From positions 2,418,001 through 2,482,000 of the forward strand of contig OZ017756.1 in the NCBI GenBank assembly GCA_963969365.1: 64,000 bases of DNA. Reading direction: 5' to 3'. The notes beneath the pieces were generated by a model. The model was not told the DNA's origin. It searched no databases and worked only from the letters and a program-made list of their open reading frames with translations. This document shows positions 1-10,456 of the stretch, one piece after another. Every line of letters starts with the position of its first letter. The first letter of the stretch is position 1. This DNA comes from Asterochloris sp. CNOR1 (Eukaryota; Chlorophyta; Trebouxiophyceae; Trebouxiales; Trebouxiaceae). The translations under genes were made by a program, and so were the position numbers.

Positions 1-3000
1 GCAAGGGTGGGTCTCCTGTTGCTTATGGTATGGCAGTCGCCTTCACTTCCAAAGCGAGACTGTCTCATTGAGTTCCCAAAGAGCAATCTGCAGTCACACA
101 GCCCACCTTGGGCAGATCCTGCATTACAGGCTCCATGAGAGACGCCAACATGCACCTGAGCCCCTCCCTGTGTCCTCTCATGAAAGATCAGCAGCCCCGC
201 CCACCTTGTGGAGGTTCTCCATGACGCCAAAGCACCCTGCGCCCCCCGCTGTGTTCTTTTTAACTTGCCCACCATAGGACAAACCGCCCTGCCCACCTTG
301 TGGAGGTCCTCCATGACATAGCGCCCACTCGGCTTCAGGTCTGCAATGAAGGGCGTCCTGTCGCTGATGGTCTGGAAGTCGTCCAGCGTCAGGGGGACGT
401 CCACGGCATGGGCCATGGCCAGCAGGTGCAGCACGGCGTTGGTGGAGCCGCCGAGGGCCATGACCGTGACCATCGCATTCTCGAAGGCCTTTCGCGTCAT
501 GATGTCACGGGGTTTGATGTCGCGGCGCAGGAGCTCCAGGATTGCCCTGCAGGACAGGTTTGTGCAGGGTTTGCGTGATTACTTTGCTGCCTGCAGATGT
601 TGTGAGCAAATGCATGTGCCCGATGTTCAAGCACAGCACAATGTTGCCAGCCGCAGCAGGCACGCAGCAGCTCCTGGGTGGCCCTGCAGGCATCGCACAG
701 GGGTGCAGGCTTTTACCGCTGCAGGGGGTGCAAACGGCCGGGCAGGGGTGTTGGGGAGTGGCACTTGCTGCGCAGCATTGCCGCCGCAGGCGCTGGCACA
801 AGACCTGCTCAAAGGCTTTGGCCGGCCAACAGGGGCCTTGGCAGATTTGCAAGTGTCAAGCAGGAGAGCAGGAACAGGCTGCCAAGCTGATGTTGCAGCA
901 TTGCACTGCACGTTGTCTGTGTTCAACCTAGCAGCCCTGACCAAGATGACACTGTCATAACACAGCACTCCCCAGCTCAACTGCTGGCCAGGCTCTCTCT
1001 GAAAGTTTGCCTGGCCTGCCACATTTATGGCACCTCGTGCAGCACCCATTCTGATGGCCTTGTCCAGCCTAGCCTTCCCTAGCTGTCAGTTGCTGAGGCA
1101 GCCCACCGCCTCTGCAGTACCTTCAACATCAGGCCACAAGCACGCATTCCACGGCACTGCTGCTGCTCCACTGCTGTCCTCGCAAACCTGCACACCCCGA
1201 AGTCTCACCTGCCGGCCAGGCGGCACTCGACCTTCTTGAGAGGGTCCTCTGCGGGAACGCTGCTGCTGTAGGGCAGGCTCATGCCCAGTGCCTCTATGGC
1301 GCTGGCCATTGTGTTGGCAGTGTACATGCCGCCGCAGGCGCCGGCCCCAGGGCAGGCGTGGCGCACCACGTCCGCACGCTCCTCCTCATTCATGAGGCCG
1401 GCTGTGAAGCTGCCTGCAGCCGGGGTTGTAAACAGGCTGTGCTCAGGTGACTTGACTGTGTCGAGGTGACCTAGGTATGGGGAAAGGCATGGTGCACCGC
1501 GGAACCTTATTTGAGAGGCCGGCCACAAAGCCTGCAGGCCGGGCCTTGGCGGCAGCTTCAGAGGCGGTGGCAGCTTCAAAGGCTGCCTGAAGAGCTGGCA
1601 GGTGTGGTGCATGATGATGGGTCGCTGCTCCTTGTTCAGGCAGACCGCTGCAAAGCTGCATGTACGCAAAGGACAAAGACAGAACTCAGGTGAAGGGGAC
1701 TGCCTGGGGATTGCCTGAGGGGATCACCCAGGGGACTGCCAAGAGGGAGCTAAGGGCATCGCCAAGGGGATCAGCAACAAACAGGTGGTATCAGCTATCA
1801 GGTGCTGGAGCCTCTGCAGCAGGCAGTGAAGCTTGTGCCAGAGGCTTGCAAGCGCTGCTGCAGGCCCCTTGCCATGCAAATAAGCAGCATCTGAATCATC
1901 CTACTGGAAGGCCGCCAGCTTGTCCACAAGCCTTGAGAATGCTGTGAGGAAGCGCTGGCATATTTCAACACAAAGTGCAGTGTGAGGACCTGCAGGGCCC
2001 TCAACATAGGCTGCCACCCTTTGCACCAGCCTCGTACATGCTGCAAGAGGGGGCACATGAGTCCTGAACACTGATCCCAGTGTGTGGGCTCATGCGGCGC
2101 ACTCACCGTAGGACTGGAAGGCTGCCACAACGTCCAGGGGCTGCCCAGTCAGGCCGCTCTGCCCCGCGCGGATGGTCCCTCCATAGATCATGATGCTGGG
2201 CCTGTTCAGCCGTGCCATGGCAATGATGGTGCCAGGCATGTTCTTGTCGCACCCGGGCAGGGAGATGTTGGCATCGTACCACTGGCCCCCCATGACTGCA
2301 GGCAGCAGCAGGAGTGACGCTGTAGCATGCGCAACAAGATATGTGGAAGGATCACAGAGAGACCTTGGCGTCATACCACAGCCCGCCCATGCCTGCAGGT
2401 GGCAGCAGGATGTAGCCTGTTGCATCTGCAGCAGTAGAGCTGCAAAAAGTACAAAAAGAGTTGGCACCATATCACTGCCTGCCCATGTCTGCAGGTGGCA
2501 CCAGGAGGACTTCTGTGACATGGGCAGCAGAAAGCTACAGAGTTTGTGAGGGGTGAGGGGTGAAGGTGGCAGTGACAGGGCAGCTGTGAGGGCTGCAAAA
2601 ATGGTGTCAGTGTTCTTGCGCGGGCGCCCATGAGACTATGCAGCAGCAGGGACATGTGGATGCATGCTTTTGCATACGCCAAGCTGCATGGATCGCAATG
2701 AAACCAGGAACTAGCATCTTGAGCCCTTGTCTGACACCGGAGTGAAGCCTGCAGATCTCAAAAGGTCTAGATGACCATGAAAAAGAAGATGGCTGCCAGT
2801 GCAGCCTAGGTGTTGCCTTCCTTCCAATGCTACCCTCTTGTGCAACAGGGCTGGTTCTGCAAGACCCCCTCAGCTCATTGGGGATCATCCTGATCACATC
2901 CTGCATCCTGATCACATCCTGCAACCCACCAGTCTCGATGCTGTCGGCAATCAGGTCCCGCGACTGGAGGGAGAAGCTCATGCCATCGGTGCCCATCGAG

Positions 3001-3649
3001 ATGGCATCGCTGACCCCCACTGTGTTGAAGCGGAAGCCCACCATGTTGGCGTCCTCCACCCCAGCCTTGACCTCCGCAGCCAAGTCCATCAGATGCATGT
3101 TGCAGGGGTTGCCCTCATACCAGACTGAAGAGATGCCCACCTGCAGCAGGAAGCAAGAGGTTCATGCAAGGCTGCCCTGGCAAGATGAGGAGTTGTGGTC
3201 TCGACGAAAGGAGGCGTCAGCAGCGGTGTTGTTGCGGAGGTGCGGAAGGCGTGAGGTTGCTGAAGGGCCCAGGCTGCATGTTGATGGGGTCTGCAGCCAT
3301 GCAGACTCCAGACTGCCGGTTGGCAGATGCTGCATGGCTCAGCTTATGCAGCAGAGTACAGACCCTGCCACACCTGGGGCTTGTCCAGATCCTCCTTTGT
3401 CAACCCAGTGGCATACAGCATTGCCTGCGAGCCTCCTTGTGACTTGGGCTGTGTGATGGTGCGGCTGATTTTGTTTAGCCCTTTGACAGATGTCTCCTCT
3501 GCTGCCTGCACCATCTCCTCCAGAGGAATTAAAGTGGCCTGGGTCCGCAATGCCTCTCGGCCACTGTGCCTGCGAGCAGGTCTTGTCACACTCTGAAGAG
3601 GCTGCTGGCCGCCGCTAATGGGCAGCGTTCTGAGAGACATCTGATGCAT
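1..3649 (-). CDS. DHAD: Dihydroxy-acid dehydratase, plastid type, N-terminal part (runs off left edge)
   Basis: Catalyses dehydration of 2,3-dihydroxy-acids to 2-oxo-acids in valine, isoleucine and leucine synthesis; an iron-sulfur enzyme of the IlvD/Edd family, plastidial in plants and algae. Five exons are visible on the minus strand: 3649-3374, 3140-2930, 2295-2107, 1413-1209 and 547-297. All junctions are GT-AG and in phase. Exon 1 starts with [20 protein letters not shown], an S/T/R-rich stretch that fits a transit peptide, then reaches the conserved [11 protein letters not shown]. Exon 2 carries [11 protein letters not shown] and [20 protein letters not shown]. Exon 3 carries the family signature CDKNMPG. 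Exon 4 carries [19 protein letters not shown], and exon 5 carries [16 protein letters not shown] and [12 protein letters not shown]. The C-terminal part lies left of the window. Decayed copies of the exon 3 and exon 5 edges sit in the adjacent introns. The family assignment is secure; the transit peptide is inferred from composition and position. Confidence 0.93.
101..320 (-). repeat. Tandem copies of the DHAD exon 5 donor region
   Basis: The exon 5 end and donor (gcccaccttg at 291-300) recurs at 199-208 and 101-110. The middle copy extends for about 27 nt with very few changes and still encodes VMENLHK before a GT, against VMEDLHK in the true exon. Confidence 0.75.
2281..2500 (-). repeat. 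Three tandem copies of the DHAD exon 3 acceptor region, about 97-bp unit
   Basis: The real exon 3 start (CAT at 2291-2293) is repeated with CAT at 2388-2390 and 2484-2486. On the minus strand the second copy still reads [12 protein letters not shown] before a stop, against [12 protein letters not shown] in the true exon; the third is more decayed. Confidence 0.8.
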
Positions 3650-3960
3650 CTGCAAGTCCCTCAAGCAGCCCCGCTCGCAGATGTGCTGAGCAGATCACCC
3701 TATTGTCAGATGAGGGTGTTTACTTAATCCAAGCAAGAATGATCTTCCCCGTCCTCTACTCTAAATGCACTTGTATTGCTACGCCACCTGTTATGGTAAC
3801 CTGTGCGCAGAAGTCAAAGACGTTCAACAGAGCTTGCATGAATGAAGCTAATCTGAGTTCAACCTTGCAGCCTGCCCTTGCAGTGCAGAATACATACAGT
3901 AGTCTCAAACTGCTTGAGGTCTGTCAACGCACACGTCTCCAAGCACACTGGTCCCACACA
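3650..3960 (-). promoter_or_regulatory. Intergenic: AATF 3' end and DHAD upstream region
   Basis: About 310 bp lie between the AATF stop codon and the DHAD start, with both genes on the minus strand. The stretch must hold the AATF 3' UTR and the DHAD promoter. It is richer in A and T than the genes around it. I found no TATA box and no TGTAA signal on the minus strand, and no ORF with homology. Confidence 0.4.
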
Positions 3961-6900
3961 TCATGCCTTGATACCGAACAAATTTCTGAAGAGTTTTGGG
4001 GCCATGGCGTCGGCTGCAGCCTCCACTGGTGACATGAAACTGACCAGCTTGTCCTGCACGTGGAAGCGGAGCTTGCGCCCCTTTGAGGCACGCCGGTCCA
4101 CCTGTTTGCGACGTTTCCTGCCCTGCAGCAATGTGCAGAGTGCTTGCATCAGCAGGCCACACTGCCTCTTCAGCATAAAAGAGGCTTATGCTCCTGCAGC
4201 AATGTGCAGAGCATTTGCATCCACAAACCACTTTTGTGCTCGTGAACAAAGGCTCTTGCGCCCTCTGCGTGTCAAGGCAGACTCCTGGCAGTATCCAGGG
4301 CTGTATGCTGCGCGGTCGACACACATCCTGGAGGCAGTCACCTCCCAGGCGCTTTGGATTGGCTCTGCCTTATAGCTGTAGCGAGGCACCAGACTGAAAT
4401 ACGAATTGTGAGCAAGGCCTGGCTCTCTTCACCTCTGCGCCAGGCAAACCTGGTCAGACCTAACTGGACAATTAGACAAGGCCTTGCCCCTCATGCTGCA
4501 CTGTGCTGAACCCAAAGCTATGCTGAGCTACAGTACTCACCCAAGCAGGAGTGGTCCCGCAGTGCATTGTGCTGAGCCACAGAACCCCTCTGGAAGCAGT
4601 GCACAAGGCCTGCCCATGCAATACTGTTGATGCCCTGCAACTTTCCAGATGTCCACACAGCCCAGGCGCCCCAATGCTGCAGTTGCTGGATGGTGGCTTG
4701 AGCCCAGGCGCTTATTGTTGGCACCTGAGCAGTATGGACGAGGCCTGGCCCCGCAGATCCGGTGGCCTCCAGGAACTCCTTCAGCAGCTGAGCATAGAAC
4801 TCAGCGTCATCAAAGGTCTCGTTGTTGGGCTCGACCGCTCCCGTCGGTGCTGTGGCTGTGGCAACGCCTGCCTCGACTGCCTGCTGGAGGGGCTGCTCAG
4901 CGGCACTGGCTGCTGGGGCCTGCCAGTGGCCGGGCGCACAGAGTACACGGGGCCGGTCTGTCCCGCTGAGGGCTGTGCGCTGGACAGCTTTGTCGGAGCT
5001 GCGCAGCAGGGCAGCAACCTGGCTGCTCACGCTCTGGTTCAGGGCGCGCAGGTTGCCGCGGCTGACGATGCCGCCAGAGGCCAGCATTGTTTTGCGATGC
5101 CACCTGCAGACGTGGCGGTGCATGACCTGAAGCCCCGACGAGTGTTCATGTTTGTTCAGCAATGCTGCCCTGTCGGATGCGACATGATCACTTCAGGGCA
5201 CGCAGACAGGGTGGTGCTGTCCAGTGTGACCTAAATCCAGGTCTGCAGGTGCCAGGCAGCCGGTTGCACAAGACGCCTCTGTTTGTACCAGGGTGTAATG
5301 GTGAGATCAGCCTCGAGGCGTAACGTGTGCGCTGCCAGCAAGCTGTTCTCCAGGCTTGTCACGGGTCACTGAAGCCTCACCTGTCCACACTGGCATCCCG
5401 AAAGGGGGCAAGAAGCCTGTAAGCCTCATCAATGCGCTGCCACTTGCGTTCTGGCACGCTGCCCTCGTTCCCCTGATCGTTCTCTGGCGCTGCTGCCTCC
5501 CGGCCACGCTTCCTGCCGGCAGTGCCATTGGCAAGAGGGGCAGTCCCGTTGGCCTCAGGCGCATGGCCATTGGGCAGCCCAGTGCCTTGACTGGGCGGAG
5601 CTGCAGCCGCTGCTGCGGCCACAGCCTCGGCGGCAGCAGGGTGCTGCCCAATCAGGGCAGCTTGCAGCTCCAGGAGGCTGTCCAGAGTGGATGAGGCTGC
5701 CTGGCTGACCTCAGAGTAGGCCGTTGCGACGCCGCTGTCCGCTGCGCAGCAGATGGGCTGCAGGGCCGCTGGTGGTAGCTGGTGCGCCGCCTGCATAGCA
5801 GATGGGGCAGACTATGTATGTGTGAATGCTTATGAAAGATGAAGAGGCAAATTATGAAAGCGACCTGTGCTGCAATCATGGGGACTGGCAGCACATGTAC
5901 CATCGTGTATTGTAGTGGTGTCTGTGCAGCACCTGAGCAAAATCTGTCTAGTCTATCATGGAGGGTGCAGCCTCAGCTCAGGGCTAGCCATAACTTCCCT
6001 TCAAGCTGCCACAGCTTTCCTTCAGGCTGCCATAAGGTCATCAATCTGCGTACCAGATGCACGCAGCTAGTGTCATCATGCGTGTAGCGCTATTTCCTCA
6101 TCTCAGTCTGCCTTGCATGCCCGACCCCAACCTATGCAGGCTCCACTCTGCAAGACGCAGCGCTGCAGCAGGATGTGCAGCTACGGCGCATGCCTGAGCA
6201 AGGTGCAGCTCTGCCTACATGGTGTGTCTCAATCTGCTGGCGCGCTGCCAGGCATGTGCAGCTGAGAAGCTGCCCCTTGCCCAAGACCCCACCTGAAGGC
6301 AGCGCTGCAGCATGATCCGCAGCTGCAGCGCGTTTTCCCACACGCGACACTGATTGGCCACTGCAGCCCCCTTGCGCTGCTGCTTCTGCTGGCGCTGATG
6401 CAGACCATCCGTCAGCCCTGCATCCTGTGCAGCCAGCTGGGCGTACTCCTGGTCCAGGGCAGCCAGCTCAGCATCATCTGCAGACAGGGCACGTTTCATC
6501 TGCATATGTGCTCCTCACTGGAGGGGGCCGTGCCAGAAGCACAGGCACAGGTGGCTTCGCTAAGCCGTGCTGGTTTGCAGCTGCATCTGAAGCAGGCAGC
6601 ACCCTTCAGCATACCCTGACTTTGGGACTGGTCGACCTTACCTCGACACCTGCTGTGCCAACTTGCCTGAGTTGCACTGTGCAGCTCTGCAGGCAGAAGA
6701 GAGCACAGATTGTGCAGCATACATGCTGAGCACCACGCCGGGGGCGCGGGCGCTGCCTGCCCACCTGCTCCGCCGTTGCCTTGGTAGCTGGGCAGCTCAG
6801 GCTGCACATCTGCCTCTGCCTCCTCGTCAGTGGCCCCCAGGTTGGTGGGCTCCTCAGATGCTTCGCTGCCAGAGGCCTGAGAAGCAAAGCCTGCCTCTTC

Positions 6901-7884
6901 ATCCTCACTTCCTTCCTCACTGGGCTCACTGTCATCCTCACTGCAGCACAGTGAAACGCTGCCAGTCATCATATGGGGCACAGCATGCGACGCACAATGG
7001 CAAGGCAAGTCACCGGCAGTGGGGCGCAGACGGCAGTCGACAGGCGCACAGCTGACGACCTGTTCTCTGCAGATCATCTTCCAGCGAGCAGGCAAACCCT
7101 GACCTCCCCCTGTAGACCAACCTGATGAAGAAACATACCCTCTCAAGCCTGCTTGCAGTGCAGGCAGCCAGGCATTTGCTGAATGCGTCAGAGAATAGCA
7201 GATAGGCACTTCAAAACTGGATATGTCGCAGAATGATCACAGAGGAGGACCGTCATGGTGGTCAAAGGCTCAGCTCAAGGGTGCACATAGAGGCATACTG
7301 GCACAAAGCTGGGGCGACAATAGAAAGACAGGCAATGGCAGTAGCCCTGTATCATGCGCAGTCTGGTCTTTTGGGACATACAATGACGCATCCAGGTGAA
7401 CAATCACTGGCATGTCTCAAACGCTGCTCAAGAGCCTGGGACGAACCTGGTGGATGGCTCACTCTCCTCCTTCCCAAAGAGGGCCGCCCTGCTAGTCGCC
7501 TTCCCCTGATAGGCTGCCCCATTCAGGCCAATGTCCCCCTGTGCCTGCAGCCGCCTGCCCTCAGGTGCTTTCCTACATCAGGTGTTGCCAGGCCTCAGCA
7601 ACTTAAAGGCCTGTCGTGAGCTGTCCAAGAAACAAAATGGCTGCAGCAAACTTGCCTGCTTGCAGCCAGTGGCAGCAACTCGTCATCACTGTCCTCCAGT
7701 TTTGGTTTTTGGTGCAAAACATCTGCCTCTGGGTCATACTCTGCAGCAATCGGGCCCAAACTTGTCAGAGAGAAGAGGCCAGATCTCCCAGCAAGTTGCG
7801 AAGAAACCAGGCTGCCCACAAACCTGCTGGCACAGTGGAGGTCAGCTCAGCCAAGTCATCTGCCAGAGTCCTTCTGCGAACCAT
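3961..7884 (-). CDS. AATF: AATF/BFR2 (TRAUB) ribosome-biogenesis protein
   Basis: Nucleolar factor of the AATF/Che-1/Bfr2 family, needed for small-subunit pre-rRNA processing. The start [14 protein letters not shown] at 7884 is the first in-frame ATG before the conserved [13 protein letters not shown]. An acidic Ser/Glu/Asp-rich block follows ([14 protein letters not shown], about 6960-6790). Next comes the AATF helical segment at about 6500-6290 ([17 protein letters not shown]) and a spacer with poly-Ala and Asn/Gly repeats (about 5796-5390). An exon at about 5100-4760 carries [17 protein letters not shown]. The C-terminal TRAUB domain at about 4130-3961 contains [15 protein letters not shown] and ends [10 protein letters not shown]. 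The exon just before TRAUB was not resolved. The gene is divergent from TFB4, with about 170 bp between the starts. Identity is confident; several internal exon borders are not. Confidence 0.85.
4124..4225 (-). repeat. Duplicated acceptor region in AATF
   Basis: The acceptor preceding the TRAUB exon (tgcagcaatgtgcagag, 4124-4140) recurs at 4195-4211, a 71-bp offset. Similarity continues for about 15 nt beyond. Confidence 0.75.
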
Positions 7885-8056
7885 GGTGTCAGGTTTGCTT
7901 CAGTGACAGCAATCTCATTGGACTCATGCCGCCCAATTTTTCTTGAATAGGTCAAGATCAGCAGAAGACAAGTAAGTGGAAGGTTCTGCAGACCTCTGTG
8001 TGTGCCAACAAGGCTCGTGGGCACAGTTCAGCGTCTGGCATGCTGCTGATGTTTAC
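7885..8056. promoter_or_regulatory. Putative bidirectional promoter, AATF / TFB4
   Basis: Only about 170 bp separate the divergent start codons of AATF (minus) and TFB4 (plus), so both promoters must overlap here unless a 5' UTR intron exists. I see no clear TATA box. Calling it a promoter follows from geometry alone. Confidence 0.5.
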
Positions 8057-9973
8057 ATGACTGACACTAACGGTAAGCTGTCATCTTCTCGTCTTCCAAT
8101 ATAGCATGTCACCAAGTTTTCAAGTCACTGATTGCAGATGATGGAGCCCTCCTAGTGCTTTTGCTGGAGAGTCATGCTGGCCTGTGGTCCCAGCTGCAGG
8201 CAGCAGCGTCCCAGCAGGTTCTGGGCGCCGCTCAGCTGGTGCAGCAGCTCATCCTCTTTCTGAATGGCTTTCTCCTCCTGAATGAGGCCAATAAGGCAGC
8301 TGTCTTTGCAGTGGATGATGCTGGCAGGTGCACTGCTATCCTGCTTCTCTGAGCCGCGCTCCATCAATCGAGCATGCCTGATGCAATTTATTCACCACTG
8401 CCAGCCGCCTGTCCTCTGCTGCGCTGCATATATGGCTGAGTGCTGTGCCCTTCCTTGCTGCCGCCCCCACCAGTCCATCGCATCCTGCTTCTCATAACAC
8501 GCCGACTCTACCTGCAGCCACGCGCTGTACTTGTCCCCAGGCATCACGCCGGGCAGCAGCCTGCCAGCTGTGGCCCTTATCCCTCTGGCCCACCAAGTCT
8601 GCGGGCAGCTGCAGCGCCTGGCAGCGCAGCAGGCCCAGCGCGGCGCCACCAGCACCCAGCCCCCCTGCTGGTCCGCGGCGCTGTCCAAGGCGCTGTGCCT
8701 GCTCAACCGACTGCAGCCCCAGGCGGCCGGGCAGCGGGAAAGCGCACACCGATCCCGCGTGCTGTGCCTGCTGGGCTCGCCAGACGCTTCTGCGCAGTAC
8801 ATCCCAACCATGAATACCATCTTTTCGGCCCAGGTGGGCATGTCGACAGCTGCTTATGACCCAACAGTGGCAGCTTGAGCCAGCCAGGGGTGCACCGGGC
8901 TGTCTGCTGAGTCGCCTCAGCAAAGATGGGCATGCAGCAACAGCCGCTGCGTGCAGGCAGGCTGCTGGAGTCAGCAGGGCCATGCAGTGCCATCCAGGGC
9001 TGCCTGTTGGGTGCACATTGCGCTGCCCCGGCCTTCACAGTGCTGCAGTCTTGCCTTGAAGTCGTGGGCAAGGCCGCCTGATGGTGCCCAGAAGCAGCAG
9101 AAGGAAGGGTCCTTCCTGTGCACGTTGTGTTGACCTGCAGCAGCTCTCACGTAACCAGCTTCAGCATAGCAACCTGCAACAGGGAAGTGCTGGCGCCAGC
9201 CTTGCAACCCCGTTGGCTATGCACGCAGCGCCTGAACTGCAGCAACTGGAGCTGAAAGCAGTCCTCTGCCATGGTACTGCGCCCATTGGGACCATGCTGG
9301 TTGCCTGCAGAGACACCGGGTCATCATTGACTCCTGCATGCTGGGCAGTGCGGATTCAGCCTTCATGCAGCAGGCTGCTCACGTCACGGGGGGCATATAT
9401 CTGAACCCCAAGCACCCCGCAGCCCTGCTTCAGTACCTTCAGGTAGGCATCGTGCGCTGCTGGCAGAGCACTTGTCCAGCACACTGCAACCACTGAACGC
9501 TTTCGAGCCTTATCTGCTATATGAGCTTCTCCATGGTGCTGCATTCCCTGGCCCCAGCTTGTGCCCTGCTGCCGCATTTGCAATTCAACAGCGCCATGGC
9601 TGTGCCTGCAGACCTGTTTTGCGGTTGACAGCCAGAGTCGGCATTTTCTGCACATGCCCAAGATGGCTGGTGTGGACTTCAGAGCCTCTTGTTTTTGCCA
9701 CAAGGTATGCTGGTTGCAGAGTCCCAGTGCTTCGCTGCCAGATGAGGCTGACACATGGCCCACCTGCTGCAGAGAGCCATTGAGTTGGGCTTTGTATGCT
9801 CAGTGTGCCTCTCCATCTTCTGCCAGGTCAGTTGTGCTGTGTGCCAGTGAGTCCTCAGCCTTTTATGAAATGTTCCATTCCTGCCCCTGCAGATGGTTGA
9901 TGAATGCAGCACCTGTGGCACCCAGTTTGACAAGGGCGCACCGTCCAGGTTAATGCCCCCCCATTTCCAATGA
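8057..9973 (+). CDS. TFB4: TFIIH core subunit TFB4 (GTF2H3/p34)
   Basis: Subunit of the TFIIH core complex, acting in RNA polymerase II initiation and nucleotide excision repair in the nucleus; it has a von Willebrand A-like fold plus a C-terminal zinc-binding module. Exon 1 (8057-8072) is tiny, MTDTN, and splices in frame to exon 2 (8138-8327) to read MTDTNDDGALLVLLLESHAG, with LLNEANKAAVFAVDDAG further on. The exon ending at 8833 carries ALSKALCLLNRLQ, SRVLCLLGSPDAS and MNTIFSAQ. Exon 9311-9442 carries VIIDSCMLGSADSAFMQQAA and HVTGGIYLNPKHPAALLQYL. Exon 9612-9704 ends VDFRASCFCHK. The next exon carries GFVCSVCLSIFCQ and the last CSTCGTQF, giving the paired cysteines of the zinc module. The stop is TGA at 9971-9973. 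The exon between 8328 and 8540 is not resolved. Confidence 0.9.
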
Positions 9974-10456
9974 GATGCTGCTGGCAATTTCCTGTTTTCA
10001 GTGTCTGACTGAGCATGCCGGATGCTCCTCCGCTGCCCAACTTTGAGTATCTGACCTATCGCCTGCATCACGGTCCTTGCTCGCTTGTAAGGCACCAATC
10101 CAGGTCCTTGAAGATCCTGTGAAGCGGAAGTCGCTGGCCAGAGCTCGTCTCCCAGGACCTAACCCACAACAGCAGATTTCCCACCTTTAGCAGTCTCTAG
10201 CAGCCTTGTTACATAGCAGGCAACTTCTGGGCGGTCAGCATGCCAGGGGCATGCCCTGGCAAGCTGTTCTCAAAACGCTGGCCAGGGACCCACCACCATC
10301 AGCAGTAGACAGCGAAAGCATCACCACATGCACAGTGGGTGGCAGACACCCAAAGCAGGAGTTCTGCTGGCCCTTGCCGGCAGCATGGCAATTTTACTGC
10401 TGTGACATTGCTGCGCCACGCATCTCACCCCTTGCAGTTGCTCTGTGAACATTTCC
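9974..10456 (+). other. Intergenic, TFB4 3' UTR and MOK upstream region
   Basis: About 480 bp between TFB4 and MOK, both on the plus strand. It holds a TGTAA element at 10086-10090, about 110 nt past the TFB4 stop, which suits a green-algal poly(A) signal. No ORF here has recognisable similarity. Confidence 0.45.
10086..10090 (+). terminator. TGTAA poly(A) signal, TFB4
   Basis: TGTAA is the usual polyadenylation element of chlorophyte algae. It lies about 110 nt after the TFB4 stop codon on the coding strand. A five-base match is weak on its own; position and strand support it. Confidence 0.45.
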
